Made by a program: the position numbers and the translations under genes. The notes beneath the pieces are model-generated. The model was given only the letters and a program-made list of their open reading frames with translations, made no database searches and was not told the origin of the DNA. Of a DNA stretch of 64,000 bases, positions 55,469 to 63,176 are shown piece after piece. Source of the DNA: Paenibacillus etheri. GTDB lineage: Bacteria; Bacillota; Bacilli; Paenibacillales; Paenibacillaceae. The stretch covers positions 203,637 to 267,636 of the forward strand of contig NZ_LCZJ02000037.1 in the NCBI RefSeq assembly GCF_001012825.1, given 5' to 3'. Positions within the stretch are counted from its first letter, which is position 1. Every line of letters begins with the position of its first letter.

Positions 55469-57234
55469 GCTATTTCCTCCTCTGACAGCTGCGAGGATAC
55501 GATCTCGCGGTACACATCACTGCTCGCGAGCAGTTCACGGTGAGTGCCCATTCCGGCGATTTCACCCTCATCAATAACAATAATCCGATCGGCATCCATA
55601 ACGGTACTAACCCGTTGAGCTACGATAAGAACTGTGGATTCCGTAGTTTCATCTTTGAGTGCCGCGCGAAGCTTAGCATCTGTTTTGAAATCTAGTGCTG
55701 AGAAGCTATCGTCGAACAGATAAACTTGAGGTTTTCTTACAAGCGCACGTGCAATGGACAACCGCTGTTTCTGACCACCGGAGACATTACTACCGCCTTG
55801 AGCAATTTCCGAATCAAACCCCTCTTTCATTGCTGACACGAAATCGTAGGCTTGAGCTACCTTGGTTGCATGAATAATTTCTTCATCGGTAGCATCCTCT
55901 TTACCATAGCGAATGTTTTCGTTAATCGTACCTGAGAACAATACTGCTTTTTGAGGGATGTAACCAATCTTGCTCCGTAGCTCTTCTTGTGTCATCTCAC
56001 GTACATCTACTCCGTTCACACGTACAGCACCTTCGTTAACATCATAGAATCTTGGAATCAAGCTAAGCAGCGTAGATTTACCTGAACCTGTACCACCGAT
56101 AATGGCAGTAACTTCACCTGGACGAGCAATGAAGCTAATATTCGAAAGTGCAGGTTGTTCCGCGCCAGGATAAGAAAAGGAAACATTATCAAATTCAACA
56201 AAACCACGCATATGATCCCGGCCATCTTTTTTAGTAGCTTGAGCCGTTGTTTGCAATTCACTCTCTGAAGGATCTGTGAACTCCGGCCGCATATCGAGCA
56301 CTTCATTGATACGCAAGGCAGAAGCTGACGCACGAGGAATCAGTACGAACATCATCGATACCATAATCAGGGAGAACATGATTTGCATCGCATATTGAAT
56401 AAATGCCATCAGTGAGCCAACTTGTAAATCGCCATCGCCAATCCGTATTCCACCAAAGTAAAGAATTGCGATCATGGAAAAGTTCATAACAATCATCATA
56501 AGCGGCATCAAACCGGCCATGATTTTATTTACTTTGATCGCTGTGTCTGTCAGATCACGGTTAGCCTCGGAGAAGCGTTTATTCTCATGATCAATTCGGT
56601 TAAATGAACGGATAACACGGATACCCGTTAAATGTTCACGTAACACCAGATTTAATTTATCGAGCTTGATCTGAATAGCTTTAAAAAGTGGCAGACCCTT
56701 CATTCCAATTAAGAAGATAGCTCCTACAAGTACAGGAATAACGACTACAAAAATCAAGGATAATTTAGCATCTTCAGATACTGCCATGATGATACCACCA
56801 ATCATCATCATCGGTGCACCGATCATCATACGCAGCATCATAGTAAGTACAGTCTGTACCTGCGTAATATCATTCGTTGTACGCGTGATTAAGGATGCAG
56901 TACCGAGCTTATCGAACTCATGTAGCGTAAAATTCTCTACATGGTTAAACACACGAGCACGGGTAAGTTTACCGAACCCCGCTGCCACTTTTGCCGATAA
57001 ATAACTCGCAATGACTGAACATAAAGCCCCGCCCCCTGCGACTAAGAGCATGAAGCTACCTATTTTCCAAATATAAGTACGATCTCCCTGAACAATTCCT
57101 TTGTCGACGATGTCAGACATCAGCGTAGGGAGGTATAAGTCGCCCATGGACTGTAAGAACACAAGAATTAATACAGCACCAATAGCTACTCGAAATGGCT
57201 TCAGTTGTTTAAATAATTTAATCATGCTTCTCAT
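55465..57234 (-). CDS. ABC exporter half-transporter (first of a pair)
   Basis: The 589-residue partner has six N-terminal helices and an ATPase domain with Walker A GGTGSGKSTL, Q-loop YIPQKAVLF, signature VSGGQKQR, Walker B VYLFDDSFSALD and a His-loop region LIVAQRVSTV. Here Walker B is followed by Asp (FDDSF) and the switch His is Gln, so its own ATP site is degenerate, as in one half of most heterodimeric exporters. Catalysis would fall to the site containing the Walker B of the second subunit. It overlaps the MarR gene by 17 bases. Confidence 0.94.
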   Translation of the reverse strand: MRSMIKLFKQLKPFRVAIGAVLILVFLQSMGDLYLPTLMSDIVDKGIVQGDRTYIWKIGSFMLLVAGGGALCSVIASYLSAKVAAGFGKLTRARVFNHVENFTLHEFDKLGTASLITRTTNDITQVQTVLTMMLRMMIGAPMMMIGGIIMAVSEDAKLSLIFVVVIPVLVGAIFLIGMKGLPLFKAIQIKLDKLNLVLREHLTGIRVIRSFNRIDHENKRFSEANRDLTDTAIKVNKIMAGLMPLMMIVMNFSMIAILYFGGIRIGDGDLQVGSLMAFIQYAMQIMFSLIMVSMMFVLIPRASASALRINEVLDMRPEFTDPSESELQTTAQATKKDGRDHMRGFVEFDNVSFSYPGAEQPALSNISFIARPGEVTAIIGGTGSGKSTLLSLIPRFYDVNEGAVRVNGVDVREMTQEELRSKIGYIPQKAVLFSGTINENIRYGKEDATDEEIIHATKVAQAYDFVSAMKEGFDSEIAQGGSNVSGGQKQRLSIARALVRKPQVYLFDDSFSALDFKTDAKLRAALKDETTESTVLIVAQRVSTVMDADRIIVIDEGEIAGMGTHRELLASSDVYREIVSSQLSEEEIA

Positions 57235-57739
57235 CTCCGTTCATTTGTAGCCTATCCCAATTAGGTGGCGGATTATCCTCAACGAATGCATGTACTTTCA
57301 GCAATAGTTTCGTGAGCTGCTTAGTCTCTTTTTCACCTAAGTACTGTACGAGCTCATCAAGCATTGCATCTCTGTATTGCTCTGCTCTTCGTGTGAGTTT
57401 TTTTCCGCTCTCCGTCAATTTCACACGTACGACTCTTCGGTCCGAAGAATCTGCGTGTCTTTCCACCATCTGCTTCGCCTCAAGACTATTAATCAACTGC
57501 GTAATAGTTGGAGGTGTGAATCCGAGAAGTCGGCTGATTTCAGATATCTTCAGACCCTCATCATCTGAATGATTCCATTTTTCAATGCATATCATTAAAG
57601 TCATCTCACTCGGCTTATGGCCTTCAACTCCCTTTTGCCATTGGCCTTTATGCAGCCGTTTCATCGCCGCAAAAAGCTCGTGTGCGACTGAATTTTCAAT
57701 ATTTTCTGTATTTCCTCCGTTTATCCCAATTTCTTTCAC
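57218..57739 (-). CDS. MarR-family transcriptional regulator
   Basis: This 173-residue winged-helix protein has the MarR core ISEISRLLGFTPPTITQLIN (recognition helix), then AKQMVERHADSSDRRVVRVK with the DxRxxxVxLT wing and the C-terminal dimerisation helix. It is the first gene of MarR-ABC-ABC, overlapping the next gene. The first codon is uncertain: GTG 57739 has AGAGG immediately adjacent rather than spaced. A better-spaced GGAGG lies inside the frame ahead of a possible ATT, so the first dozen residues may not be translated. Two palindromes upstream fit autorepression. Confidence 0.9.
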   Translation of the reverse strand: MKEIGINGGNTENIENSVAHELFAAMKRLHKGQWQKGVEGHKPSEMTLMICIEKWNHSDDEGLKISEISRLLGFTPPTITQLINSLEAKQMVERHADSSDRRVVRVKLTESGKKLTRRAEQYRDAMLDELVQYLGEKETKQLTKLLLKVHAFVEDNPPPNWDRLQMNGDEKHD

Positions 57740-57746
57740 CTCTAAT

Positions 57747-57795
57747 TTAGTTAGGTCAACTAATTATTAAATACTATATTATTTAGGCTACCTAA
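57747..57795 (-). promoter_or_regulatory. Two MarR-type operator candidates
   Basis: TTAGTT-AGGTC-AACTAA (57747-57763) and TTAGG-CTA-CCTAA (57783-57795) lie immediately upstream of the MarR start, about 34 bp centre to centre. Both contain TTAG/CTAA half sites embedded in AT-rich DNA with TAATTA flanks, as typical MarR operators do. No clear -10/-35 can be separated from them. Confidence 0.65.
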
Positions 57796-57849
57796 TTATA
57801 TTTTCGGCGAAACGCTTTGTCAAATGTTGAATACGCTATCAATTATTAC

Positions 57850-57886
57850 GAAAAAGAAAACTCCCAAGCACAATGGCAAGGGAGTC
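57850..57886 (-). terminator. Terminator of the receptor/pro-peptide operon
   Basis: On the minus strand ACTCCC pairs with GGGAGT, with further pairing inside, followed by TTTTCTTTTTCG. It lies about 60 bases beyond the pro-peptide stop. Confidence 0.8.
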
Positions 57887-57943
57887 CAATTTCGTATATG
57901 TATTACTCTGTATTGTAAGAATACTAAATAGATCGTTTCAATC

Positions 57944-58066
57944 TTACCAATTAGCTCCGTGCTCGTTAGTCGTGATACCTCCATGGCTTCCAGAGCCTAC
58001 AGGTCCGATAATGATGAAGCTAAACAATGCTAACACACTTACCATCATCAATAGTGATTTTTTCAT
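57944..58066 (-). CDS. Secreted signalling pro-peptide (AloP/Phr-like), 40 residues
   Basis: This small gene is a 40-codon frame with a perfect Shine-Dalgarno, AAAGGAGGTGA, six bases before ATG 58066. The product has a positively charged start (MKK), a hydrophobic core of about 17 residues (SLLMMVSVLALFSFIIIG) and a polar tail, GSGSHGGITTNEHGANW. That is the design of exported pro-peptides whose short mature fragment is re-imported to bind an RRNPP receptor. SHGGIT is a reasonable guess at the mature core, as AloP peptides of Paenibacillus that I recall contain SHG, but the cleavage sites are not determined. It overlaps the last 47 bases of the receptor gene in another frame. Confidence 0.82.
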   Translation of the reverse strand: MKKSLLMMVSVLALFSFIIIGPVGSGSHGGITTNEHGANW

Positions 58067-59420
58067 GCTGTCTCACCTCCTTTATCAAATTTCTATATTT
58101 GTTTTGCTGATCAGTAGTAGCATAATCCCTATTTGTCTCAAATAAGGTTACGCAATTAATGAAATCTTTTCCATTGTTCTGCTTAATGGCTAACTCCAAA
58201 CACTGAATAATATAATCTACGCCTGTATTGTACTGTTTACGGGTTATAAGATACATCGCGACTTGATAGTTTAAACGATATACACGATCCACATTATTTG
58301 GCTCCTGAAACTCCTCAAATCGCAACATCTCACGCGAGAAACGCGAAAGCACACTGTCGGCTGAAAATCCATGGCGGTTCGCTGCATCCATAATAGTAAT
58401 AAGACCTACCAAAATTTCACCAGGATGATCAGCCAAAAAAGCTGTATATTCAGGTAAAACAGCTACATTTCCCGCTAACATCTCCAGCGTAAAGCTATTG
58501 GCCGTTGCAAACATCCGGAAATGTTCTACAGCTTCACGGCCTTCCTCATCCATCATTTCAAACCAGCTTAGATCAGCGTAGCCTGCAGTATACTTTTTTG
58601 CTGCTTCATATTTACCTTGCTTGGTCAGAGCAGTCGCTTTAAGCAAATATCCATGACCATAATAGACGATGAGCGGACGCTCCGTACGAAGATCTTCCGC
58701 TCTTCTACCTACACTCTTCCGAAGTTGATCTCGATATACGGCATTTGCCAAGGTTCTCAGTTCATCAGCAAATTTTTCCATATCTACCCATCTACGCAGA
58801 CCGTAGCATAATTGTGATAGCATAAGCAGACCATCCAATTCCATATTCTCAGGAAGACGGCCTCTAAATGGTCCAAAAGTGATTACCGCACGTAATTTCT
58901 CATCTGTATCAACGATCGATTGCATCGATCTAAATATACGAAAATGACTGATCGCCAATCTCTCAGAGTAGCTATCGGACTCATTCTCAGTCACGGTTTT
59001 ATAAAAATATATGGATTCATCTACTTTACCTTTATTAAACAATTTATCAGCGATCGAATAAACGATATCTAGCGATTTCGGATATTCCAATAATCTGTTT
59101 AATGTATCATCAATGCATTGCTGTTTGCCTAGTTCAGCGCAACGTATTAAAAAAGGCTCCACCCTGCGGCGTGAGACCTTCTCCTCATTGAAGCATTCAT
59201 CAACGTACAGTGGATACAACCAACCATCAGGAAAACCAAAGGCTTTAATGATGGCATCTATTTGTCCCAAGGACATAGGCTTCGGTGGATTCCCATGCAG
59301 AATTGCACTGAGACTTCCTCGATTCAGGCCACAAATTTTTGAAAAAGAGGCGAGATTATGGCCGGAGCGGGACAAATTCTTCTCAATTTCTGAGCGTATA
59401 GTTGTTAACTTTCCCTCCAC
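58020..59420 (-). CDS. RRNPP-type quorum-sensing receptor: HTH domain plus TPR-like repeats (AloR-like)
   Basis: The 466-residue cytoplasmic regulator has an N-terminal HTH (about residues 15-45: SGHNLASFSKICGLNRGSLS, then AILHG). The remainder is alpha-helical and TPR-like: paired helices with small and aromatic residues, for example ADKLFNKGKVDESIYFYKTV and GYLLKATALTKQGKYEAAKK. This matches HTH-containing receptors such as PlcR, AimR and the AloR group described in Paenibacillaceae. The pro-peptide gene overlapping its 3' end supports this strongly. GTG 59420 has GGGGGTG upstream. It has its own sigma-A promoter with a tandem repeat. The regulated genes are unknown. Confidence 0.85.
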   Translation of the reverse strand: MEGKLTTIRSEIEKNLSRSGHNLASFSKICGLNRGSLSAILHGNPPKPMSLGQIDAIIKAFGFPDGWLYPLYVDECFNEEKVSRRRVEPFLIRCAELGKQQCIDDTLNRLLEYPKSLDIVYSIADKLFNKGKVDESIYFYKTVTENESDSYSERLAISHFRIFRSMQSIVDTDEKLRAVITFGPFRGRLPENMELDGLLMLSQLCYGLRRWVDMEKFADELRTLANAVYRDQLRKSVGRRAEDLRTERPLIVYYGHGYLLKATALTKQGKYEAAKKYTAGYADLSWFEMMDEEGREAVEHFRMFATANSFTLEMLAGNVAVLPEYTAFLADHPGEILVGLITIMDAANRHGFSADSVLSRFSREMLRFEEFQEPNNVDRVYRLNYQVAMYLITRKQYNTGVDYIIQCLELAIKQNNGKDFINCVTLFETNRDYATTDQQNKYRNLIKEVRQHEKITIDDGKCVSIV

Positions 59421-59464
59421 TCGGCACCCCCAAAGTTCGACTTGAAAAGATTCTATTAATTGAC

Positions 59465-59515
59465 ATTATAGGTTAAAGTTATGGATTGTACAACAAATAG
59501 ATTGTACGACAAAAA
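59465..59515 (-). promoter_or_regulatory. Promoter of the receptor gene with a 16-bp tandem direct repeat
   Basis: On the minus strand TTGTAC (59493-59488), a 17-base spacer and TATAAT (59470-59465) form a near-ideal vegetative promoter. On the plus strand GATTGTACAACAAATA (59484-59499) is immediately repeated as GATTGTACGACAAAAA (59500-59515), 14 of 16 identical. The first copy covers the -35 box, so the repeat is a good candidate operator. Confidence 0.75.
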
Positions 59516-59540
59516 GAGGAGCGTATTTCTCTCCTCTTTA
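59509..59540 (-). terminator. Terminator of the Spo0E-family gene
   Basis: On the minus strand AAAGAGGAG pairs with CTCCTCTTT around nine bases, then TTG follows TTTTT. It overlaps the distal repeat copy of the receptor promoter. Confidence 0.78.
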
Positions 59541-59616
59541 TCGGTTGGAACTTCATAATGAGTTAATTCTATGGATGTTTCGTAGTTTAAATTATTGTAA
59601 TGGCAGCTTTTGAGAT

Positions 59617-59856
59617 TCAGCCGTAGGCTGCTGCACCTGACTTGCGACTACGCAAATTCTCCATCATTTTATGTTGTGCCAGCAAAATATAACTGTCCAA
59701 TCGCTCACTTAGCTCTAAGACCGTACGGTCACTAAGACTCCGTTGCTCCGCGACTTCCAGCAATTCGCATCTAAGGCTCTCTATAGTCACAAACAGCTCA
59801 TCTTCTCTGTAGTCTCTTCTATAAACATTCTCGGAAGAACCTTGATATAGTGTCAC
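59617..59856 (-). CDS. Spo0E-family aspartyl-phosphate phosphatase
   Basis: Spo0E-type proteins are two-helix phosphatases that remove phosphate from Spo0A-P and so delay sporulation. The 79-residue protein carries the signature SLSDRTVLELSERLDSYILL (S-x-D..V..LS..LD), preceded by a first helix, FVTIESLRCELLEVAEQRSL. GTG 59856 (VTLYQGSS) is chosen because AAGGAGAGA lies just upstream. The longer frame begins with a run of Phe and is unlikely. It lies directly upstream of the quorum-sensing receptor on the same strand but is separated by a terminator. Confidence 0.85.
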   Translation of the reverse strand: MTLYQGSSENVYRRDYREDELFVTIESLRCELLEVAEQRSLSDRTVLELSERLDSYILLAQHKMMENLRSRKSGAAAYG

Positions 59857-60015
59857 AACTCTCTCCTTCTCTCTATCAACTTCTCCTCCTATCATAATCC
59901 ATGATACCAAAAAACATATTTTCAAAAAAAAGAAAAATTTGCAGAACATCTACAAAAAATAAAACAGCTGTTTATTTAAATGTTTCATAGGCTAGTAGGA
60001 AAGCTCATTTGTGTA

Positions 60016-60900
60016 CTATTCTCTCAGTAGTCCTTTTGCAAAAGAAATCCATTCACGTGCTGCAAAAGATAAATAACGGTCTCTACGCCATGCCATAGCG
60101 ATCTGCCAGGGAATTACCGGATCTGTCAAAGGAATGACTACCAATCGTGAGCGATCCATGTCGCGGCAAATGGTTTCGGGCAATAATGCGATTCCCATTC
60201 CCGCGGCTACCATCTTGCTGATTAAGTCCCATTGTGAACTCTCATATATCACTTTCGGCTGAAATCCAGCCTTCACACATTCCGTAATAATCCGATCATG
60301 CAGTGTGAAATCCTCCCGGAACAACACGAACTCCTCTTCAGCCAGCTCACTTAGCGGAACAAGCTCTGCCTCGGCCAGCCGATGTCCTATAGGCAAAATA
60401 AGATTCAGCTTCTCTTCAACGAAGGTGAAACAATGAAGTTTGGCTGTATCTACAGGCAACACGACCATTCCAATGTCCAGCAGTCCCGTTTCTACATCTT
60501 CCTCCACTTTTTTGGCCCCATCCTCATGCAGACGAATCGTAACCTGCGGATAACGTTTATGAAATTGACCAATCACCGATGGAAAAAAGCTCGCTCCTAC
60601 CATTGGAGGCAGGCCGATGCGGATGTGGCCTTGCTCCAGATTTCGTAAGCTATCTAGCTCGGATGACAAGCTGGCGAAAGACTCCACGATATTTTGCGCT
60701 TTGGTGAACAGAATTTCCCCTGCGTCTGTAAGTCTTACACTCTTCCCTTCACGATAGAACAAGTCTGCCTCCAGCTCGACCTCCATATTCCGAATCATCT
60801 TACTGATCGTGGGCTGTGTTATATATAATGATTCGGCAGCTCTGGTAAAACTTTTCATTCGTGCCGCTTGAACGAAATATTCTAATTGTCGGATATCCAT
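60016..60900 (-). CDS. LysR-family regulator divergent from cidAB (CidR-like)
   Basis: The 294-residue LysR-type protein has the N-terminal winged helix MDIRQLEYFVQAARMKSFTR, with AAESLYITQPTISKMIRNME as the recognition part, and a periplasmic-binding-like effector domain (HIRIGLPPMVGASFFPSVIG). The divergent arrangement with cidA-cidB matches B. subtilis ywbI-ywbHG and staphylococcal cidR, where the regulator activates cidAB in response to acetate or pyruvate overflow. The effector is inferred from that context only. Confidence 0.92.
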   Translation of the reverse strand: MDIRQLEYFVQAARMKSFTRAAESLYITQPTISKMIRNMEVELEADLFYREGKSVRLTDAGEILFTKAQNIVESFASLSSELDSLRNLEQGHIRIGLPPMVGASFFPSVIGQFHKRYPQVTIRLHEDGAKKVEEDVETGLLDIGMVVLPVDTAKLHCFTFVEEKLNLILPIGHRLAEAELVPLSELAEEEFVLFREDFTLHDRIITECVKAGFQPKVIYESSQWDLISKMVAAGMGIALLPETICRDMDRSRLVVIPLTDPVIPWQIAMAWRRDRYLSFAAREWISFAKGLLRE

Positions 60901-60981
60901 TTTTGTGCCCCCAATCCATAGACAAAAGGAATGTCATTTATTCGATCTATTCATTTTACCTATGAAAACAATCGATGTAAA

Positions 60982-60999
60982 CTTTCATTATTATGAAAG
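60982..60999 (+). promoter_or_regulatory. Inverted repeat overlapping the cidA ribosome binding site
   Basis: CTTTCAT-TATT-ATGAAAG, immediately followed by GAGCG, so the right arm contains the AAAG of AAAGGAG. It may be a LysR half-site pair or an RNA hairpin masking the RBS. Confidence 0.45.
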
Positions 61000-61011
61000 G
61001 AGCGAAGCCTT

Positions 61012-61386
61012 ATGAAAAAGATTGTTATAGGCTTGCTGCAGGTAGCGGGACTTATGTTATTCTCTTTACTTATCAATGCTGTGACCCCATTATTGCATAT
61101 CCCCATTCCCGGAAGCATACTCGGAATGATTATATTGTTTCTCCTGCTTGAGTTCGGTGTCATTCGTCTGAATTGGGTAGAGGTTGGCGCTTCTTGGCTA
61201 CTCGCCGAACTCCTACTGTTCTTCATTCCATCTGCTATAGGTGTAATGAAATACGCTAACATTCTGGAAACGGATGGATTACGCATTCTTGCCGTTGTCG
61301 TCTTAGGCACATTTGTTGTGATGGTCAGTTCCGGATTACTTACCAGTAGAATTTATAAAGCGAAGGAGCGAAAAGGATCATGTTAA
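61012..61386 (+). CDS. cidA: CidA/LrgA-family holin-like membrane protein
   Basis: This 124-residue protein has four membrane helices: IVIGLLQVAGLMLFSLLINA, then PGSILGMIILFLLLEFG, the middle segment GASWLLAELLLFFIPSAIGV, and VVVLGTFVVMVSSGLLT. The IPGSILGM motif is the family signature. CidA/LrgA proteins modulate pyruvate/acetate traffic and murein hydrolase export. It overlaps cidB by seven bases. GAAAGGAGCG precedes ATG 61012. Confidence 0.92.
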   Translation: MKKIVIGLLQVAGLMLFSLLINAVTPLLHIPIPGSILGMIILFLLLEFGVIRLNWVEVGASWLLAELLLFFIPSAIGVMKYANILETDGLRILAVVVLGTFVVMVSSGLLTSRIYKAKERKGSC

Positions 61387-62063
61387 ACGCTCTGTTATTC
61401 TTTGGCCTCACGGTAGCGGTGTATTTACTCGCGAAACGTATCTATGCTTCGACCGGCAAAGTCTACACCTCTCCATTAATCATCACACCAGTAATTATGA
61501 TCCTCTTTCTGCTCATAACGGGCATTACTTATGACTCATACAATGCGGGAGGAAAATGGCTGACGGATTTGCTGCAACCGGCAACCATGGCCTTTGCCAT
61601 CCCTTTGCATAAGAACTTCAAGGTACTCAAAAAGCACGCCGCCGAAATTGCGGCAGGCGTGCTGTCAGGGACGATCGTTGCGGTGATCTCTTCCATTCTG
61701 CTCGCCAAATGGCTGCATGTTAGCGGCGATCTGGCAGCCAGTCTGGTACCACGTTCGGTAACTACACCGATCGCTATGAGTATCTCGCAAAGTATCGGCG
61801 GTGTACCGAGTATTACGGCAGTCTTCGTCATTATTACCGGGATACTCGGTACAATGATGGGCCCTACTGTACTTCGCATCTTCCGCATTGAGAATGAAAT
61901 TGCGCGCGGTGTATCGCTGGGAACCGCTGCACATGGTACAGGAACGTCCAAAGCCTTCGAGCTTAGTTCACTGACCGGAACCATCTCCAGTATTGCGATG
62001 ATTCTGTCCGCGCTGTTATCTATAGGTGTGGCGCCAGCTTTGCTCGCGATATTCCTCCACTAG
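61380..62063 (+). CDS. cidB: CidB/LrgB-family membrane protein
   Basis: The 227-residue partner of CidA has about six or seven helices, with the family motifs LQPATMAFAIPLHKNFKVLK (LGPATVALA.PLY-like) and SLVPRSVTTPIAMSISQSIG, then GTAAHGTGTSKAFE (AHGxGTA). This makes a clean LrgB-family call. It is coupled to cidA by the overlap and followed by a terminator. Confidence 0.94.
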   Translation: MLNALLFFGLTVAVYLLAKRIYASTGKVYTSPLIITPVIMILFLLITGITYDSYNAGGKWLTDLLQPATMAFAIPLHKNFKVLKKHAAEIAAGVLSGTIVAVISSILLAKWLHVSGDLAASLVPRSVTTPIAMSISQSIGGVPSITAVFVIITGILGTMMGPTVLRIFRIENEIARGVSLGTAAHGTGTSKAFELSSLTGTISSIAMILSALLSIGVAPALLAIFLH

Positions 62064-62081
62064 GCTAACCCAGCTTGGGCC

Positions 62082-62126
62082 AAGGGCATGTCTCTTTAGT
62101 ACATCTAAAGTAGCATGTCCTTTTTC
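62082..62126 (+). terminator. Terminator of cidAB
   Basis: AGGGCATG (62083-62090) pairs with CATGTCCT (62114-62121), and inner CTTTAG pairs with CTAAAG; TTTT follows. Confidence 0.88.
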
Positions 62127-62139
62127 TATGAATCGAACC

Positions 62140-63108
62140 TTAGAACTTAACAGGCAATCCGCTTTGCGCTGAATCGTAGGCCGCACAGGTGACTTTGAGG
62201 GTCTTGTATCCATCCTCATAGTCGCATAAAATGCGTGAGCGGTCCCCCGTCCGTACAGCATGTATGAAGGCTTCACTTTCTACTAAATATGGGTTTCCTG
62301 TATTCTCAAATTCGGTACTATTGCCGCTTCGCACTTCCAAGAGACGATCCGGGTTCCAGTCCAATAGTCCCCGATCATTATAGAAGCTAAGACCTACACT
62401 TCCCACCTCATCAGGTAAAACGCATGTATTTGAAATATTAGCAATAATTCCATTTTCAAGCTTCAGGGATACGGTGCCTACATCTGCCACGCTCACACCT
62501 TCATGCTGCTCATGCATAATCCGGTTTCCGAACATGCCGTAGACTTCCTTCACTTCTCCGGCTAGATAGCGCACCAAATCGACGATATGTGTAGTCTGCT
62601 CTGTGAATTGTCCTCCGGATTGCTTCTGATCACGCCACCAAGCTACGCCTGGCATGCCGCCCATCCATTGCCCCATAATCATACCAACCTTGTCACCACG
62701 CAATGTTTCTTTCAGACGTTTAGTGTTCTCCTGATAGCGGAAATGATATCCTACCGAAGTTAGTAAATTATGTTCCTTAATATCCTGAAGTAGGCTTGCG
62801 GGAATTTCAGTAGTCATACTAAGCGGTTTTTCTATAAAAAAGGGAATATCTCTCTTGATTAATGATCGTTCGATCGCACCATGAGATTGTGGAGGCACAC
62901 AAATATAAACAGCATCAAGCTCTTCCGCATCCAGCATCTCCGTAATATCACCATATCCAGCAGCACCGTATGGACGTGCCATATTCTCGCCTTTGGCCTT
63001 ACTGCTTCCGCAGACCGCCTGCAAACGGACATCCTCCATCTCTGCCAGCAAATCAGCATGTACCTTAGAGAACCAACCTGTACCCACAATACCCACTTTT
63101 AATGCCAT
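62140..63108 (-). CDS. Gfo/Idh/MocA-family NAD(P)-dependent oxidoreductase
   Basis: This 322-residue dehydrogenase has the N-terminal Rossmann motif VGIVGTGWFSKVHADLL, the VYICVPPQSHG strand and the family EKPLSMTTE (Glu-Lys-Pro with catalytic Lys), then the C-terminal beta-sheet domain with GGQFTEQTTHIVDLVRYLAG (His of the active site). Members oxidise sugars or inositols; the substrate is not deducible. Single gene with start ATG 63108, AGGAGG upstream. Confidence 0.92.
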   Translation of the reverse strand: MALKVGIVGTGWFSKVHADLLAEMEDVRLQAVCGSSKAKGENMARPYGAAGYGDITEMLDAEELDAVYICVPPQSHGAIERSLIKRDIPFFIEKPLSMTTEIPASLLQDIKEHNLLTSVGYHFRYQENTKRLKETLRGDKVGMIMGQWMGGMPGVAWWRDQKQSGGQFTEQTTHIVDLVRYLAGEVKEVYGMFGNRIMHEQHEGVSVADVGTVSLKLENGIIANISNTCVLPDEVGSVGLSFYNDRGLLDWNPDRLLEVRSGNSTEFENTGNPYLVESEAFIHAVRTGDRSRILCDYEDGYKTLKVTCAAYDSAQSGLPVKF

Positions 63109-63176
63109 TCTTTTTCCTCCTGCCGATTGATTATGTATACCTTTTCATAGATTATACCCTCTTATGAGCGGATAAG

